55,418 nt of DNA from positions 1 to 55,418 of the forward strand of contig JAGCYX010000013.1 in assembly GCA_017960585.1 (NCBI GenBank). The letters run 5' to 3'. Shown piece by piece: positions 35,425 to 44,453 of the stretch. The position numbers were made by a program, and so were the translations under genes. Positions within the stretch are counted from its first letter, which is position 1, and each line of letters begins with the position of its first letter. This DNA is from Bacteroidales bacterium (GTDB taxonomy: Bacteria; Bacteroidota; Bacteroidia; Bacteroidales; UBA932). The notes under the pieces are model-generated. The model saw only the letters and a list, made by a program, of their open reading frames with translations. It was not told the DNA's origin and ran no database searches.

Positions 35425-36654
35425 TTATTGCTGTTTCCGGAGATGGTCGATGGCGTTCTCCAGGCTCTCGGTCGGCTCGATGATATTATAGTCCTTCCAG
35501 AAGTCGGGATCGAAGTAGGCCTGCGTCTTGTCGGCCAGGATGTAGTCGCTGCGGAACGCTTCCTTGCGGTCGATCGGTTCCACGGCCTCCCCCGTGATGC
35601 GGTTGGTGACCACCATCTCGGCGATGGCGGTGTACTCGGTGTTGAAGAGGCGCTTGCGGGCGTCGCAATTGAAGCGGAACACCGTCCGGACATAGCTCAG
35701 GCGGCTCTTGCCGTCCTCCCGCTTGTAGTTCAGCAGGATCGACATCTCCTTGGGCCGGAAGCGGATGTCCATGGGCTTGCTGACCAGCATGGCCTGCGTG
35801 GCCTTGCCCGGGTCGGAGACGTCAAGCGAAAGCTCGATGCGCGTGAAAGACAGCGTCTCCTGGTCCAGGTAGATCATGCCGTTGTTCAGGGCGTAATCCT
35901 TCGTGACAGCCGGCGTGAGCCGGATCACGAACTGACGGCGGTCATCCAGCATCACGGGATCCAGCAGTTCCAGGTTGTAGTTCTCCAGGTCCTCCTGGTT
36001 CAGGATGACCATACGGGTCTTGACCAGGTCCAGGTCCACGGCCTGCGTGGGGCCGCCCTGCACCTTGACGGCCAGGGTGTCCGATTTGCGCGGGCTCGTG
36101 AGCAGACGGCTCTTCTCCACGGCGGCGCGGTCGCGGCCGAAATTGGTCCGGAACGGCGTCTTGTACATCCGGGTCACCGCCTCGGAGATATAGATGAAAC
36201 GCTGCCGCTTCTGGGCCGTCTCGCGGTAGAAGCACTCAAAGAGTTCCGCCTCGTCGGGACAGTTCTTCGGAATCTTGTAGATGGCGTCCAGCAGGAGATT
36301 CAGCGGGTCGCCGGAGACCACCTGGGCGGGATCCAGCGTGAACTGGCCGCGGTTCAGGCTGATGCGCATCGTCTGGTCGCGATCCGCCGGAACGGTCTGC
36401 GACTTGTAACCCAGCAGCGAGAAGGAAACGAAACGCGGCACGGTGTCGGATTTGATCACGAATACGCCGTCCTGGTTGGTCACGGTGGCGTAATTGGTGC
36501 CCGGCAAGGTCACGGACACATAGGCGAGCGGTTTGCCGCCCGCGGCATCCACGACGGTACCGCGCACGGAATAGCGAAGGGTATCGGTCTGGGCGTAGGC
36601 CAAAGGGCCGGCCAGCAGACACAGACAAGCGATAAGGCGTATGATGGTTTTCAC
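35425..36654 (-). CDS. Exported protein with CarboxypepD-regulatory-like domain
   Basis: A 409-residue protein with a signal peptide (LLAGPLAYAQ). Residues 26-100 form the carboxypeptidase-regulatory-like beta sandwich common in Bacteroidota outer membrane proteins: RYSVRGTVVDAAGGKPLAYV, TNQDGVFVIKSD, FSLLGYKSQTV. The remaining 300 residues resemble the outer-membrane-associated region found after this domain in many Bacteroidota proteins (YRETAQKRQRFIYISEAV, RIELSLDVSDPGKATQ). There is no TonB-receptor barrel. Function unknown; an envelope role is likely. The upstream minus strand has TATCTTTC, one mismatch from the -7 consensus. Confidence 0.7.
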   Translation of the reverse strand: MKTIIRLIACLCLLAGPLAYAQTDTLRYSVRGTVVDAAGGKPLAYVSVTLPGTNYATVTNQDGVFVIKSDTVPRFVSFSLLGYKSQTVPADRDQTMRISLNRGQFTLDPAQVVSGDPLNLLLDAIYKIPKNCPDEAELFECFYRETAQKRQRFIYISEAVTRMYKTPFRTNFGRDRAAVEKSRLLTSPRKSDTLAVKVQGGPTQAVDLDLVKTRMVILNQEDLENYNLELLDPVMLDDRRQFVIRLTPAVTKDYALNNGMIYLDQETLSFTRIELSLDVSDPGKATQAMLVSKPMDIRFRPKEMSILLNYKREDGKSRLSYVRTVFRFNCDARKRLFNTEYTAIAEMVVTNRITGEAVEPIDRKEAFRSDYILADKTQAYFDPDFWKDYNIIEPTESLENAIDHLRKQQ

Positions 36655-36699
36655 GGCTAAAACAGTTTTCTTCCCGAAAGATAAGAAAAAAACTGAATC

Positions 36700-38076
36700 T
36701 TACTGCACAAACGCCATGAAATAGTTATGGAAGAGTACGTTGGTAATCAGGTAGCCTATCACCGTGGACACGATCACACAGATCAGCCCCGGCATCATGA
36801 AGGAATGGTTGAGCAGGTATTTGCCGATCTTGGTGGTACCGGAACGGTCGAAGTTGACCGTGGCGATATCGGACGGATAGTTCGGGATGAAGAAGTAGCC
36901 GTACACGCTCGGGAGCACGCCCAGCAGCACGGGGCCGGCGATGCCCAGCTCGTATGCGAGCGGCAGCATCGCCACGACCACGGCGCCCTGGCTGTTGATC
37001 AGCACGGACACCAGGAAGAAGACGAACGCGATGGACCAGGGATAGTTGGTCACGAGGTCCGCGAGCATCACCTTCATCTCGTCCAGGTAGTTGCCGAAAT
37101 AGGTGTCGGCCAGCCAGGCGATGCCGTAGATGGCCACCACGGCCACCATGCCGGACTGCCACACGGCGCCGCCGACGGCTTTCTTGGGCTGCGCCTTGCA
37201 GAAGATGATGTTGGCCGCTGCGGCCGTGAGCATGATGATCTGGATGATGATGTTCATCTTCGGCAGGCTGATGGCGTCGGCCAGCGTGCGGCCGTCCTGC
37301 ACGTGGATCATCTGGCAGAATGCGAAGAGCACGATGACCAGCAGCGCGAAGAGGAAGATGAACACGGAAGCCTTGGCTTCCTTCGTGATCACCTTGTCCA
37401 GCGTGGTGGCGCTGTTGCCGTACATGTACTTGTAGGTCTCGGGGTCGGACTTGCGCTTGAGGAACTCGGGGTCCTTGTCCAGGTCCTTGCCGCGCTTGTA
37501 GGAAGCGGCCGCGGCGCACATCAGGCCGCAGAGGCAGGCCGGGATCGTGACCATCAGCACCTGCGGGATGCTGACCATGAAGCCGTTGGCATTGGAGATG
37601 GTCACGAAGGCCACCACGGCGGCGGCGATCGGCGAGCAGGTGATGCCCACCTGCGAGGCGATGGAGGCCACGCCGCAGGGGCGTTCGGGACGGATGTCCT
37701 TCTTGAGGGCGATGTCGCAGATGATCGGCATGATCGTATAGACCACGTGGCCGGTGCCCACCAGGACCGTCAGGAAGAAGGTCACCAGCGGCCCCAGGAA
37801 GGTGATGTGGTCCGGATGCTTGCGCAGCATCTTTTCGGCCACCTGGATCATCCAGTCCATACCGCCGGAGGCCTGCAGCGTACCGGCGCAGGTCACGGCG
37901 GCGATGATGATGTAGATAACGTCCGTGGGAGGCGTTCCGGGCTTGAGACCGAAGCCGAACACGAGGATGGCGAGGCCGATACCGGAAATGGCGCCGAGCG
38001 CCAGGCTGCCGTAGCGCGAGCCGACATACAGCGCGGCCAGCACGATCAGCAGTTCGATAATCATCACGAGAGACAT
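36700..38076 (-). CDS. Anaerobic C4-dicarboxylate antiporter (DcuA/DcuB family)
   Basis: A 458-residue integral membrane protein with about 11-12 helices. Family segments include GTGHVVYTIMPIICDIALK, RPERPCGVASIASQVGITCS, and FFIPNYPSDIATVNFDRSGT with the PNYPSD and NFDRSGTT motifs of Dcu carriers. These exchange fumarate or aspartate for succinate during anaerobic fumarate respiration. It cannot be assigned to DcuA or DcuB by eye. It is transcribed alone from its own -7 box. Confidence 0.9.
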   Translation of the reverse strand: MSLVMIIELLIVLAALYVGSRYGSLALGAISGIGLAILVFGFGLKPGTPPTDVIYIIIAAVTCAGTLQASGGMDWMIQVAEKMLRKHPDHITFLGPLVTFFLTVLVGTGHVVYTIMPIICDIALKKDIRPERPCGVASIASQVGITCSPIAAAVVAFVTISNANGFMVSIPQVLMVTIPACLCGLMCAAAASYKRGKDLDKDPEFLKRKSDPETYKYMYGNSATTLDKVITKEAKASVFIFLFALLVIVLFAFCQMIHVQDGRTLADAISLPKMNIIIQIIMLTAAAANIIFCKAQPKKAVGGAVWQSGMVAVVAIYGIAWLADTYFGNYLDEMKVMLADLVTNYPWSIAFVFFLVSVLINSQGAVVVAMLPLAYELGIAGPVLLGVLPSVYGYFFIPNYPSDIATVNFDRSGTTKIGKYLLNHSFMMPGLICVIVSTVIGYLITNVLFHNYFMAFVQ

Positions 38077-38103
38077 GTCAGGACAGTATTAGTGTTATCT
38101 TGA

Positions 38104-38111
38104 CAAATATA
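38104..38111 (-). promoter_or_regulatory. -7 box TATATTTG upstream of the dicarboxylate antiporter
   Basis: TAnnTTTG on the minus strand, 27 nt before the ATG at 38076. Confidence 0.5.
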
Positions 38112-38120
38112 ATCATTTTT

Positions 38121-38147
38121 TCGTCATCCCCGACCCGATCGGGGATC
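38121..38147. repeat. Dispersed palindrome, family A
   Basis: CGTCATCCCCGACCCGATCG..., immediately after the stop codon of the CobW gene (38148-38150) and before the antiporter promoter. Confidence 0.75.
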
Positions 38148-39362
38148 TCATTCCGCTAAACAGCTGTCCATCAGCGCCTCGATGGCTTCCTTGTCGAGGT
38201 GCTGGCCGATGAAAACGATCTTGTTCATCCGGTCGCCGTACTCGGGGTCCCAGTCGCGGCGGAGTTTCGCGTCGCGCGCCATCATTTCCCGCAGTTCGTC
38301 GCGCGGCATGGTGGCGAACCAGAGACCCGCATCCTTGAGGGTCTTCTGCTGACCGGCCGTCTCGAAGAGATAGCACTTATCGGTGTCGGCGCTGAAGTAG
38401 CAGAGGCCTTTGCAGCGGATGATTCCCTTGGGCCACTTTTTGGCCACGAAGTAGTCGAACTTGTTGATGTCCAGCGCAGGACGGGAGTAGTAGACATAGG
38501 TTCCGACGCCGTATTCCTCGGCCTCGCCCTCCTCATGATCATGGTCGTGATGATGGTGGTGATGCCCGTGCTCGTGCTCGTGCTCGTCGTGATCGTCGTC
38601 ATCATCGTCATCGTCGTCCCCTTCGATCTCCGCGATCCACGCAGCACTGGTGGCCACCTGGTCGAAGTCGAACAGGCCCGTGTGCAGGAGTTTGTCCAGA
38701 TCGATGTCACCATAGTCGCAGGTCAGGATCTCGGCCTTGGGCTGCAGGGCGCGGACGATGCTCTTCACGCGGCCGAGTTCGTCCGGTGTCAGTTCCGAGG
38801 CCTTGTTCAGCAGGATGAGGTTGCAAAATTCGATCTGTTCGATGACGAGGTTCTCGATATCCTCCTCGTCGATATTCTCGCGCTTCAGCGCCTCTCCGCA
38901 GGCGAATTCGTCCTTCATGCGCAGGGCGTCCACGACCGTGACGATGCAGTCCAGGGTCGGGACAGACACGCCCGGATAGGACGGCCGCGCGAGTTGCGGA
39001 TAGGAATTGATGGTCTGCGCGATGGGCGCCGGCTCGCAGATGCCGCTGGCCTCGATGGCGATGTAATCGAAGCGATTCATGCGCGCGATCTCCTCCAGCT
39101 GGGCGATGAGATCCATCTTCAGCGTGCAGCAGATGCAGCCGTTCTGCAGGGCGATCAGGCTGTCGTCCGTCTGCCCCACGACGCCGCCCTTCTCGATGAG
39201 ATCGGCATCAATATTGACTTCTCCCAAATCATTGACGATCACCGCGAACTTGATGCCGCGGCGGTTCGTCAGGATCCGGTTCAGGAGCGTCGTCTTCCCG
39301 CTCCCCAGGTAGCCGGTGATCAGCAGCACCGGCAGTGCCTTATTCTCTAATTCGATATTCAT
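38148..39362 (-). CDS. CobW/COG0523-family metallochaperone GTPase with His/Asp-rich tract
   Basis: A 404-residue GTPase. It has a Walker A motif LLITGYLGSGKTTLLNRIL, the metal-binding CxCC in NGCICCTLKMD, the NKAS guanine motif (LLNKASELTPDEL) and a C-terminal CobW domain (GIIRCKGLCYFSADTDKCYL). Between the domains lies a run of about 35 residues made almost only of Asp, Glu and His (DDDDDDDHDEHEHEH and on), a likely Zn or Ni ligand store. Such proteins deliver metal to target enzymes, often under zinc limitation. No Zur-like operator could be identified. Confidence 0.9.
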   Translation of the reverse strand: MNIELENKALPVLLITGYLGSGKTTLLNRILTNRRGIKFAVIVNDLGEVNIDADLIEKGGVVGQTDDSLIALQNGCICCTLKMDLIAQLEEIARMNRFDYIAIEASGICEPAPIAQTINSYPQLARPSYPGVSVPTLDCIVTVVDALRMKDEFACGEALKRENIDEEDIENLVIEQIEFCNLILLNKASELTPDELGRVKSIVRALQPKAEILTCDYGDIDLDKLLHTGLFDFDQVATSAAWIAEIEGDDDDDDDDDHDEHEHEHGHHHHHHDHDHEEGEAEEYGVGTYVYYSRPALDINKFDYFVAKKWPKGIIRCKGLCYFSADTDKCYLFETAGQQKTLKDAGLWFATMPRDELREMMARDAKLRRDWDPEYGDRMNKIVFIGQHLDKEAIEALMDSCLAE

Positions 39363-39366
39363 GTTC

Positions 39367-39391
39367 CGTCATCCCCGACCTGATCGGGGAT
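39367..39391. repeat. Dispersed palindrome, family A, between CobW start and DUF6150 stop
   Basis: CGTCATCCCCGACCTGATCG... fills the 29-bp gap between the two genes; its edge touches the TAG stop codon of the DUF6150 gene (39392-39394). Confidence 0.75.
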
Positions 39392-39730
39392 CTAGTCCAT
39401 TTTACCAGATTTACTCCTATTCTGCCAGCAAGCCTCGCTCTTGGTACGGGTGTAGTAGATGACGATATCGGCGTCGGACTTGGTGTCCGTGAAGTAGACC
39501 TTCTTCCGGGCGTCGCTCGCGGAACTCACGAAATACCAGTAGCCCTGGTTGCCGGAGGCCTCGCTCTTGGAGCTGCACTCGTACACCACCAGGTCAGCCT
39601 CGCTCTTGGTCGAGGTCACGTACACTTTCACGTTCGCATCGCTCTTGGAGCTGGTCTTGTAGACCGCCTGAGCATTCGCCGCCACTGCCCCCAGCAGGAA
39701 CAGCACACAGATAATCAATAACTTCTTCAT
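39392..39730 (-). CDS. DUF6150 repeat protein, exported
   Basis: A 112-residue protein from the ATG at 39730, which begins a clear signal peptide (MKKLLIICVLFLLGAVAANA). The mature part is five to six short repeats of about 13-14 residues built on [ST]xxKS-x-A-x-x-x-V-Y: SSKSDANVKVYV, STKSEADLVVYE, DTKSDADIVIYY, with a central GYWYFV. This is the DUF6150 pattern common in Bacteroidota; the function is unknown. It has its own -7 box at 39753-39760. Confidence 0.8.
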   Translation of the reverse strand: MKKLLIICVLFLLGAVAANAQAVYKTSSKSDANVKVYVTSTKSEADLVVYECSSKSEASGNQGYWYFVSSASDARKKVYFTDTKSDADIVIYYTRTKSEACWQNRSKSGKMD

Positions 39731-39752
39731 AGTAACACTACTTTTAAGCATA

Positions 39753-39760
39753 CAAATATA
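39753..39760 (-). promoter_or_regulatory. -7 box TATATTTG upstream of the DUF6150 gene
   Basis: TAnnTTTG on the minus strand, 22 nt before the ATG at 39730. Confidence 0.5.
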
Positions 39761-39875
39761 AAAACAATTGCGTAAGTAAGCAATTATTCGACAACAACGC
39801 CCTGCGGAACTCCGGCGAAGAGCAGCAGGGCGACGAAGGATAGTGTTAATTGAGACGGTATGCTGTTTTGCAGTG

Positions 39876-40142
39876 CTAATGCTTGCACAGACCGGCAATC
39901 AGCAACACCACGACAAGAACAACCAAAAGGATGACCGCCCGCTTGTTGATCTTGAATTCGGGCGTCACCTTGAGTGTCGGTTTCAACTGTTTCCAGTCAA
40001 AACCGGGCTTCTGTTGGGGCTCTTCCTCCGGGGCCTTGTCGGTCTCGGGTTGCTGGGGTACTTCCGCGGAAAGATCGGCTCCGCATTTGGGACAGAACTG
40101 GGCGCCATCCGGCACCTGGGCTCCACAATACTTGCAAAACAT
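39876..40142 (-). CDS. Tail-anchored zinc-ribbon protein
   Basis: An 88-residue protein. The N-terminus is a zinc ribbon, MFCKYCGAQVPDGAQFCPKC, with two CxxC knuckles (Cys3, Cys6, Cys17, Cys20). A Pro/Glu/Gln-rich linker follows, and residues 68-86 are one transmembrane helix (AVILLVVLVVVLLIAGL). By charge the ribbon should face the cytosol. It follows the 1425-residue gene by 33 bp; a similar zinc-ribbon protein precedes that gene, so the three form one operon. Confidence 0.75.
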   Translation of the reverse strand: MFCKYCGAQVPDGAQFCPKCGADLSAEVPQQPETDKAPEEEPQQKPGFDWKQLKPTLKVTPEFKINKRAVILLVVLVVVLLIAGLCKH

Positions 40143-40175
40143 AGTGTATGAATTAAATGGTTATTGATTCGTTAC

Positions 40176-43100
40176 TTACAGGGCGCCTTCCGACAGCAGC
40201 TGCATTTGCTTCAAGATGGCGGGAAGCTGTTCTATTTCCACGTTGTAAACATCCCGGAGGATCTTCTTCGCCTCGGAGATACTCAGGCTCAGGGGGCCGG
40301 TGCTCTTCACCTCCAGATGCTTGAGAACGTTCATCATCTCCAGATACTTGGCCGGAATCTTGTCCAGCGATCCGCGGAAGGTCGCACGGGGCAGGAAACT
40401 GTTGAAGTGCAACTTAAGCGCCTGACGGAGGCCTTCCTCCTGCTTGGCCAGGCCGGCCCCCACATATCCATTGCGAATGAGCACTGCGCCTTCCTCGATC
40501 CACTCACCGGGTTTGTGCTCGAACGCATTGGCCACGCCTTTGAGGTCGTCGAAAGCCTCTCCGAAATGTTCTTTCTTGAAGGCTCGGTTCAGGTCGTTGA
40601 CGCCGGAGCCAATCATCTCCGGGTTGCCGTGTTGCACCACGGCCTGGTCTCCCTCCTTCAGCGACAGGCCCGTGCGCTTCTTGTACGCTGCGCCATAGGC
40701 GCTCTCTGCGATCTCCTGCGGCACTTCCTCAGGCAGCGGATAAGGATTCCGCTCGGTACGGGCGCGCTTGAACAGGATGGTCACGTCCCGGTCGCGGGTG
40801 ATGGTGTCGCCGTCCAGCAACTTGGCTTCGTTGCTGTTGGTGGCGCAGAAGATGATGATATCGTCCTCGTCCACCTTGACACCGTTCTTGCGCAGCTTGT
40901 CCACGACGATCTGTTTGGCGTCCATATCGACCAGATTGTAATCGCCCTTCAGGGTACGGTAATACTCGGAGCGCATGTTGTTGGCGTAGGGGCTCTTGTA
41001 CAGCTCCAGCTGCCGCTGGGCGATCTTGTTCTTCTGGATGCTGTAGCAGGCTTCTTCAAAGGCTTTCTTGGTCTCCGGCGTACGATAGTTCCGGTAGTCG
41101 TGCATCTTGCGCTCGAATTCCTTGATTTCCTTGGCCGCCTCGATGTTCGCCTTGCGGCACAGTTCATCCTCTAGAATCTCCTCCGCCGTCCACTTGTTGT
41201 TCCGGCGGCTGTCTTTGATCACATCTTCCGCCTTCCGGGCTGCGTTGGACTGCGCCGCCTTGGCGGCATCCAGCTGCCCGATGGTCTTCTGGGCCAGTTT
41301 CCCGGAAGCGTACTGCTTGACATCTTTGTAGACCTCACCGACATCCTTGCCCCAGATGCCCATCTTGTCCTTCCCTTTCTGGACCAGATTGGACAGCTTC
41401 TGGGTGAATCCGGGGAAATTCGCCTCGGCGCAGAACATGCCTCCGGCCATCGCCCCTTCCATTGCTTTGCTGTAGAGGAACTCTTTGCCCACCACGACAA
41501 CGCCGGCGACAAAAGCGTCAAACTCGGTGCCCGGACTGACCGGATTGGTGACAACTTCGATCATCGTGCCGCAGACTTTACAGCCGGTGAGGGCCACATC
41601 GGCCCAGCCGAAGGTGCAGAGGGACACCGCGATGCGCGTCCACGGCCCGCCGTGCGAATTCATCCAGGCTTCGGCATCATACCCGGCCTGCGCAAGCGCC
41701 AGGGTGATTTCAGACACCAGGCCCAGGTACTCCACCGGCTCCACTTCGGCATTGGCGCCCGCAATTTTACCGGAGACAAAATTCAGGTAGGTGTCCCGCA
41801 CCAACTGGACACAGCCCATATCGTACCCGAAGTGGTAGTCGTAGGAATCCAGCAGCATATCGGCCATCCGGTACACGGGGCCGATGCGGTCCAGGAGGTC
41901 GTGTGCAAGGATAAAGTCCTGGATCCGATGCAGGTTTTCCGTGATCTTCTTGTCGTCCTCGGCCATCTTCAGCAGGGCGTCAGTGCTGCCCTGCCTCAAG
42001 GGCTGGCTGATGATCCAGACGCTCTGTTCGGCCGAATAGCTTTCCGTCTCGTCATGTTCATCATCGTACGGGAGCGACAGGCGAAGGCCTACTTTCCGGC
42101 GGGACTGCGGATCCAGGAGCGCATTGCAGAAGAGGTATCCGTTCAGCGTGTTGTCGGGACCGACGTTGTTGAAAAACATCATCGGATGGAGTTTGCTGAC
42201 GAACTCCTCATCGGTCATGTCCCGGGTATTTTTGGACACATACGTGAGCGTCTCCCCATCCTTGGCCTCCAGGGGGAAGGCTTCAATGTCCAGCACCCTG
42301 GGGTTGGGAGCCAGGTGCACGATCTTGTGCGTATGCTTGTCCCAATATAGGAAGGTACAGGACATCTCGGCCAGGGCGGGACCATAAGCCCTTCCGTTGA
42401 CCGTCTTCTTCATGCTCTCCAGGTGCTTGCCGTGCTCAAAACGTTCCGGATAGCAGCCGACATAAGGGTCTATCTTGAACACGATGCCCATATGCATCCG
42501 GACCACGGGAAGGGTTCCGCTGATCTCATGTCCGTTGGGGTTGGTGGCCTTGACGGTAAGCGGATAATAATTGTAATCTCCGGCCGGCCCCTTGGTCTTG
42601 TCCACCTCCTTGAGATGGATATAGCAGACGCGCGGGTTGTCGGTGGTCTCCACGCTGGCAGAATATGCCTTGCCGATGGAAACCTCCACCTGCACGCCCT
42701 CCGAGACGCCGAACAGAAGAACCGGGATTTTCTCTTCGTCTTTATGGCCGGCAGGCAGGGTGAGGTTCTCCTGGAAGAATCTCACCTGTCCGTCCTGAAT
42801 CTGGAACACCAGCTTCGTCCGGAGTGCGGGGCCGATGTCCCGGAACGTAAAATAGAAGTAGCCGGTCATCGGCTCCTGAGCGGGCAGTTCCTCCACGGCA
42901 ATCTTGGCACAGCGGTACTTGGCCGTCAGGCCGGTGTCCAGGACCTTGATGTTCGCCCCTTCCTCGACGGTGATCCTGGCCGTCAGGTCCGGGCGGTCGA
43001 TATGCCTGCCCCGGGCCGTGATTTCTTCGATGCGGGCGCCGACGATCTGGGGAGAATCGCACACCATGAGCGTATTGCCAAACTCCTTGTAGATGATCAT

Positions 43101-44453
43101 CTTGTAGGTGCTCGGCTCTTTCTCCTCCTCCCGCTTCTTCTCTTCCTCTTGCGGAGGCTCCTCGCCGTCTCCTTCCTCCTCTGCCTTCTTCTTGCGCTGC
43201 TTGCGGATGGCGCTCCCGACCAGGGCACCACCGCCCAGGCCCACGCCGACAGGCACCGCCCACGGCGGGAGGCCGGAATCGCCACCGCCGTCGTCGCCGC
43301 CGGACGAATCGATGGGTTCATATCCCTCCCCGTAAGGGGTCGGAGGGACGGCGCCCGGCGGGAGAATCGTTCCTTCATCTTCTCCGGGCTTGTCGCCGGC
43401 TTCCACCACCACTTCGACGTCCTCTCCCGTACGGTTAAACTTATAGAGATAATACTGACGCACGAGGAAACGGTCCTGAATCTGGTCCGGCACGGCCGTT
43501 CCCATTACCTTAACCCGGCGGTAATATTCAAACTCGAAGGTTACCAGCATGAAGGAGCCGTCGCGGAAGACGCCCCTGTGCGCCCACGGATCCTGATCGC
43601 TGTAAGAGAGGCGCTTCGAACCTGACAAGGTGGCGCTCGTACTCCACTTGGAGTCCCTCGCTTCGGCCAGTTCCCGGTCAATGTCCCGGCCGTTCTTCCG
43701 TTCTTTCTGGGCCCATTTGTCCAACGCGTCTTCGTCCATGTTGGAAAATACCTCGTCGTGGCCGATCCGCTGTACATCCTGCATGGTCTTGCAGGACTGG
43801 AACCTGTCCCGGAAGAAATTGAAGTTGTAGTCGATGATAAAGTTGTTCAGTGCCGGGCTGGCGGACACGACGATGCTGGCCAGGTAGACCTCACTGGAGA
43901 GGCCTACCTGGCCGATTTTCGTCGACTCGGAATGTTTGTCATAATCAAAGGGACCGCCGTCCCACTGACCTTTGACGTCGATGTAGATCTTGTTCTCCTC
44001 TCCCAGCTTCACGTATTGCTGGGGTCTGGTCCAGGTCAGGGAGAGCCTGTGCAATTCCTTCCGGTCAGAACTGCCGGGGCTGCCGCCGCTGGTTTTCAGG
44101 AGTTCCGGATGCTGGGTCAGGTATACGTAGGCTTGGTACTGCTTCGGGTCCTTGGTAAAGTTCTTGACCGCCTGCTGATCCTGCATGTTGAGCGTGTAGG
44201 TCTTCCCTTCATAAGTCCAGGTGGCCGAGACGGCATTGGTACCCGATGTGCCCTTGATGACACGCTGGACGTAGGCGTCGAACTTCTCCGAGCCATAGGA
44301 CGACCAGCCGGCATTGTCCCCCGAGGACTTGACGCCGTCCACGAAGGTCTTGGAGTTGTACAGGCTCCAGTACCCGCCCGTCTCCTGTGCCAGCATCGGC
44401 AGGCCCGCCACCATCAGGAAGCAGGCTGCCAGCAGATGGGTGATCCGTCTCAT
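40176..44453 (-). CDS. 1425-residue membrane protein of unknown function
   Basis: I do not recognise a family. What can be seen: a signal peptide (MRRITHLLAACFLMVAGLPM); about 370 exported residues (GGYWSLYNSKTF, TYEGKTYTLNMQDQQ); a hydrophobic helix near residues 398-417 (WAVPVGVGLGGGALVGSAI); then a Lys/Glu tract (RKQRKKKAEEEG) that by the positive-inside rule places the last 1000 residues in the cytosol. That part begins with beta-rich, Ig-like segments to about 680. A middle region follows (FGYDMGCVQLVRDTYLNF, GWADVALTGCKVCG). Then comes a helical charged region (1010-1180), and an acidic alpha/beta domain (1180-1425) with DDIIIFCATNSNEAKLL and TRDRDVTILFKR. Its start overlaps the upstream zinc-ribbon gene by 4 bp. 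Confidence 0.75.
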   Translation of the reverse strand: MRRITHLLAACFLMVAGLPMLAQETGGYWSLYNSKTFVDGVKSSGDNAGWSSYGSEKFDAYVQRVIKGTSGTNAVSATWTYEGKTYTLNMQDQQAVKNFTKDPKQYQAYVYLTQHPELLKTSGGSPGSSDRKELHRLSLTWTRPQQYVKLGEENKIYIDVKGQWDGGPFDYDKHSESTKIGQVGLSSEVYLASIVVSASPALNNFIIDYNFNFFRDRFQSCKTMQDVQRIGHDEVFSNMDEDALDKWAQKERKNGRDIDRELAEARDSKWSTSATLSGSKRLSYSDQDPWAHRGVFRDGSFMLVTFEFEYYRRVKVMGTAVPDQIQDRFLVRQYYLYKFNRTGEDVEVVVEAGDKPGEDEGTILPPGAVPPTPYGEGYEPIDSSGGDDGGGDSGLPPWAVPVGVGLGGGALVGSAIRKQRKKKAEEEGDGEEPPQEEEKKREEEKEPSTYKMIIYKEFGNTLMVCDSPQIVGARIEEITARGRHIDRPDLTARITVEEGANIKVLDTGLTAKYRCAKIAVEELPAQEPMTGYFYFTFRDIGPALRTKLVFQIQDGQVRFFQENLTLPAGHKDEEKIPVLLFGVSEGVQVEVSIGKAYSASVETTDNPRVCYIHLKEVDKTKGPAGDYNYYPLTVKATNPNGHEISGTLPVVRMHMGIVFKIDPYVGCYPERFEHGKHLESMKKTVNGRAYGPALAEMSCTFLYWDKHTHKIVHLAPNPRVLDIEAFPLEAKDGETLTYVSKNTRDMTDEEFVSKLHPMMFFNNVGPDNTLNGYLFCNALLDPQSRRKVGLRLSLPYDDEHDETESYSAEQSVWIISQPLRQGSTDALLKMAEDDKKITENLHRIQDFILAHDLLDRIGPVYRMADMLLDSYDYHFGYDMGCVQLVRDTYLNFVSGKIAGANAEVEPVEYLGLVSEITLALAQAGYDAEAWMNSHGGPWTRIAVSLCTFGWADVALTGCKVCGTMIEVVTNPVSPGTEFDAFVAGVVVVGKEFLYSKAMEGAMAGGMFCAEANFPGFTQKLSNLVQKGKDKMGIWGKDVGEVYKDVKQYASGKLAQKTIGQLDAAKAAQSNAARKAEDVIKDSRRNNKWTAEEILEDELCRKANIEAAKEIKEFERKMHDYRNYRTPETKKAFEEACYSIQKNKIAQRQLELYKSPYANNMRSEYYRTLKGDYNLVDMDAKQIVVDKLRKNGVKVDEDDIIIFCATNSNEAKLLDGDTITRDRDVTILFKRARTERNPYPLPEEVPQEIAESAYGAAYKKRTGLSLKEGDQAVVQHGNPEMIGSGVNDLNRAFKKEHFGEAFDDLKGVANAFEHKPGEWIEEGAVLIRNGYVGAGLAKQEEGLRQALKLHFNSFLPRATFRGSLDKIPAKYLEMMNVLKHLEVKSTGPLSLSISEAKKILRDVYNVEIEQLPAILKQMQLLSEGAL

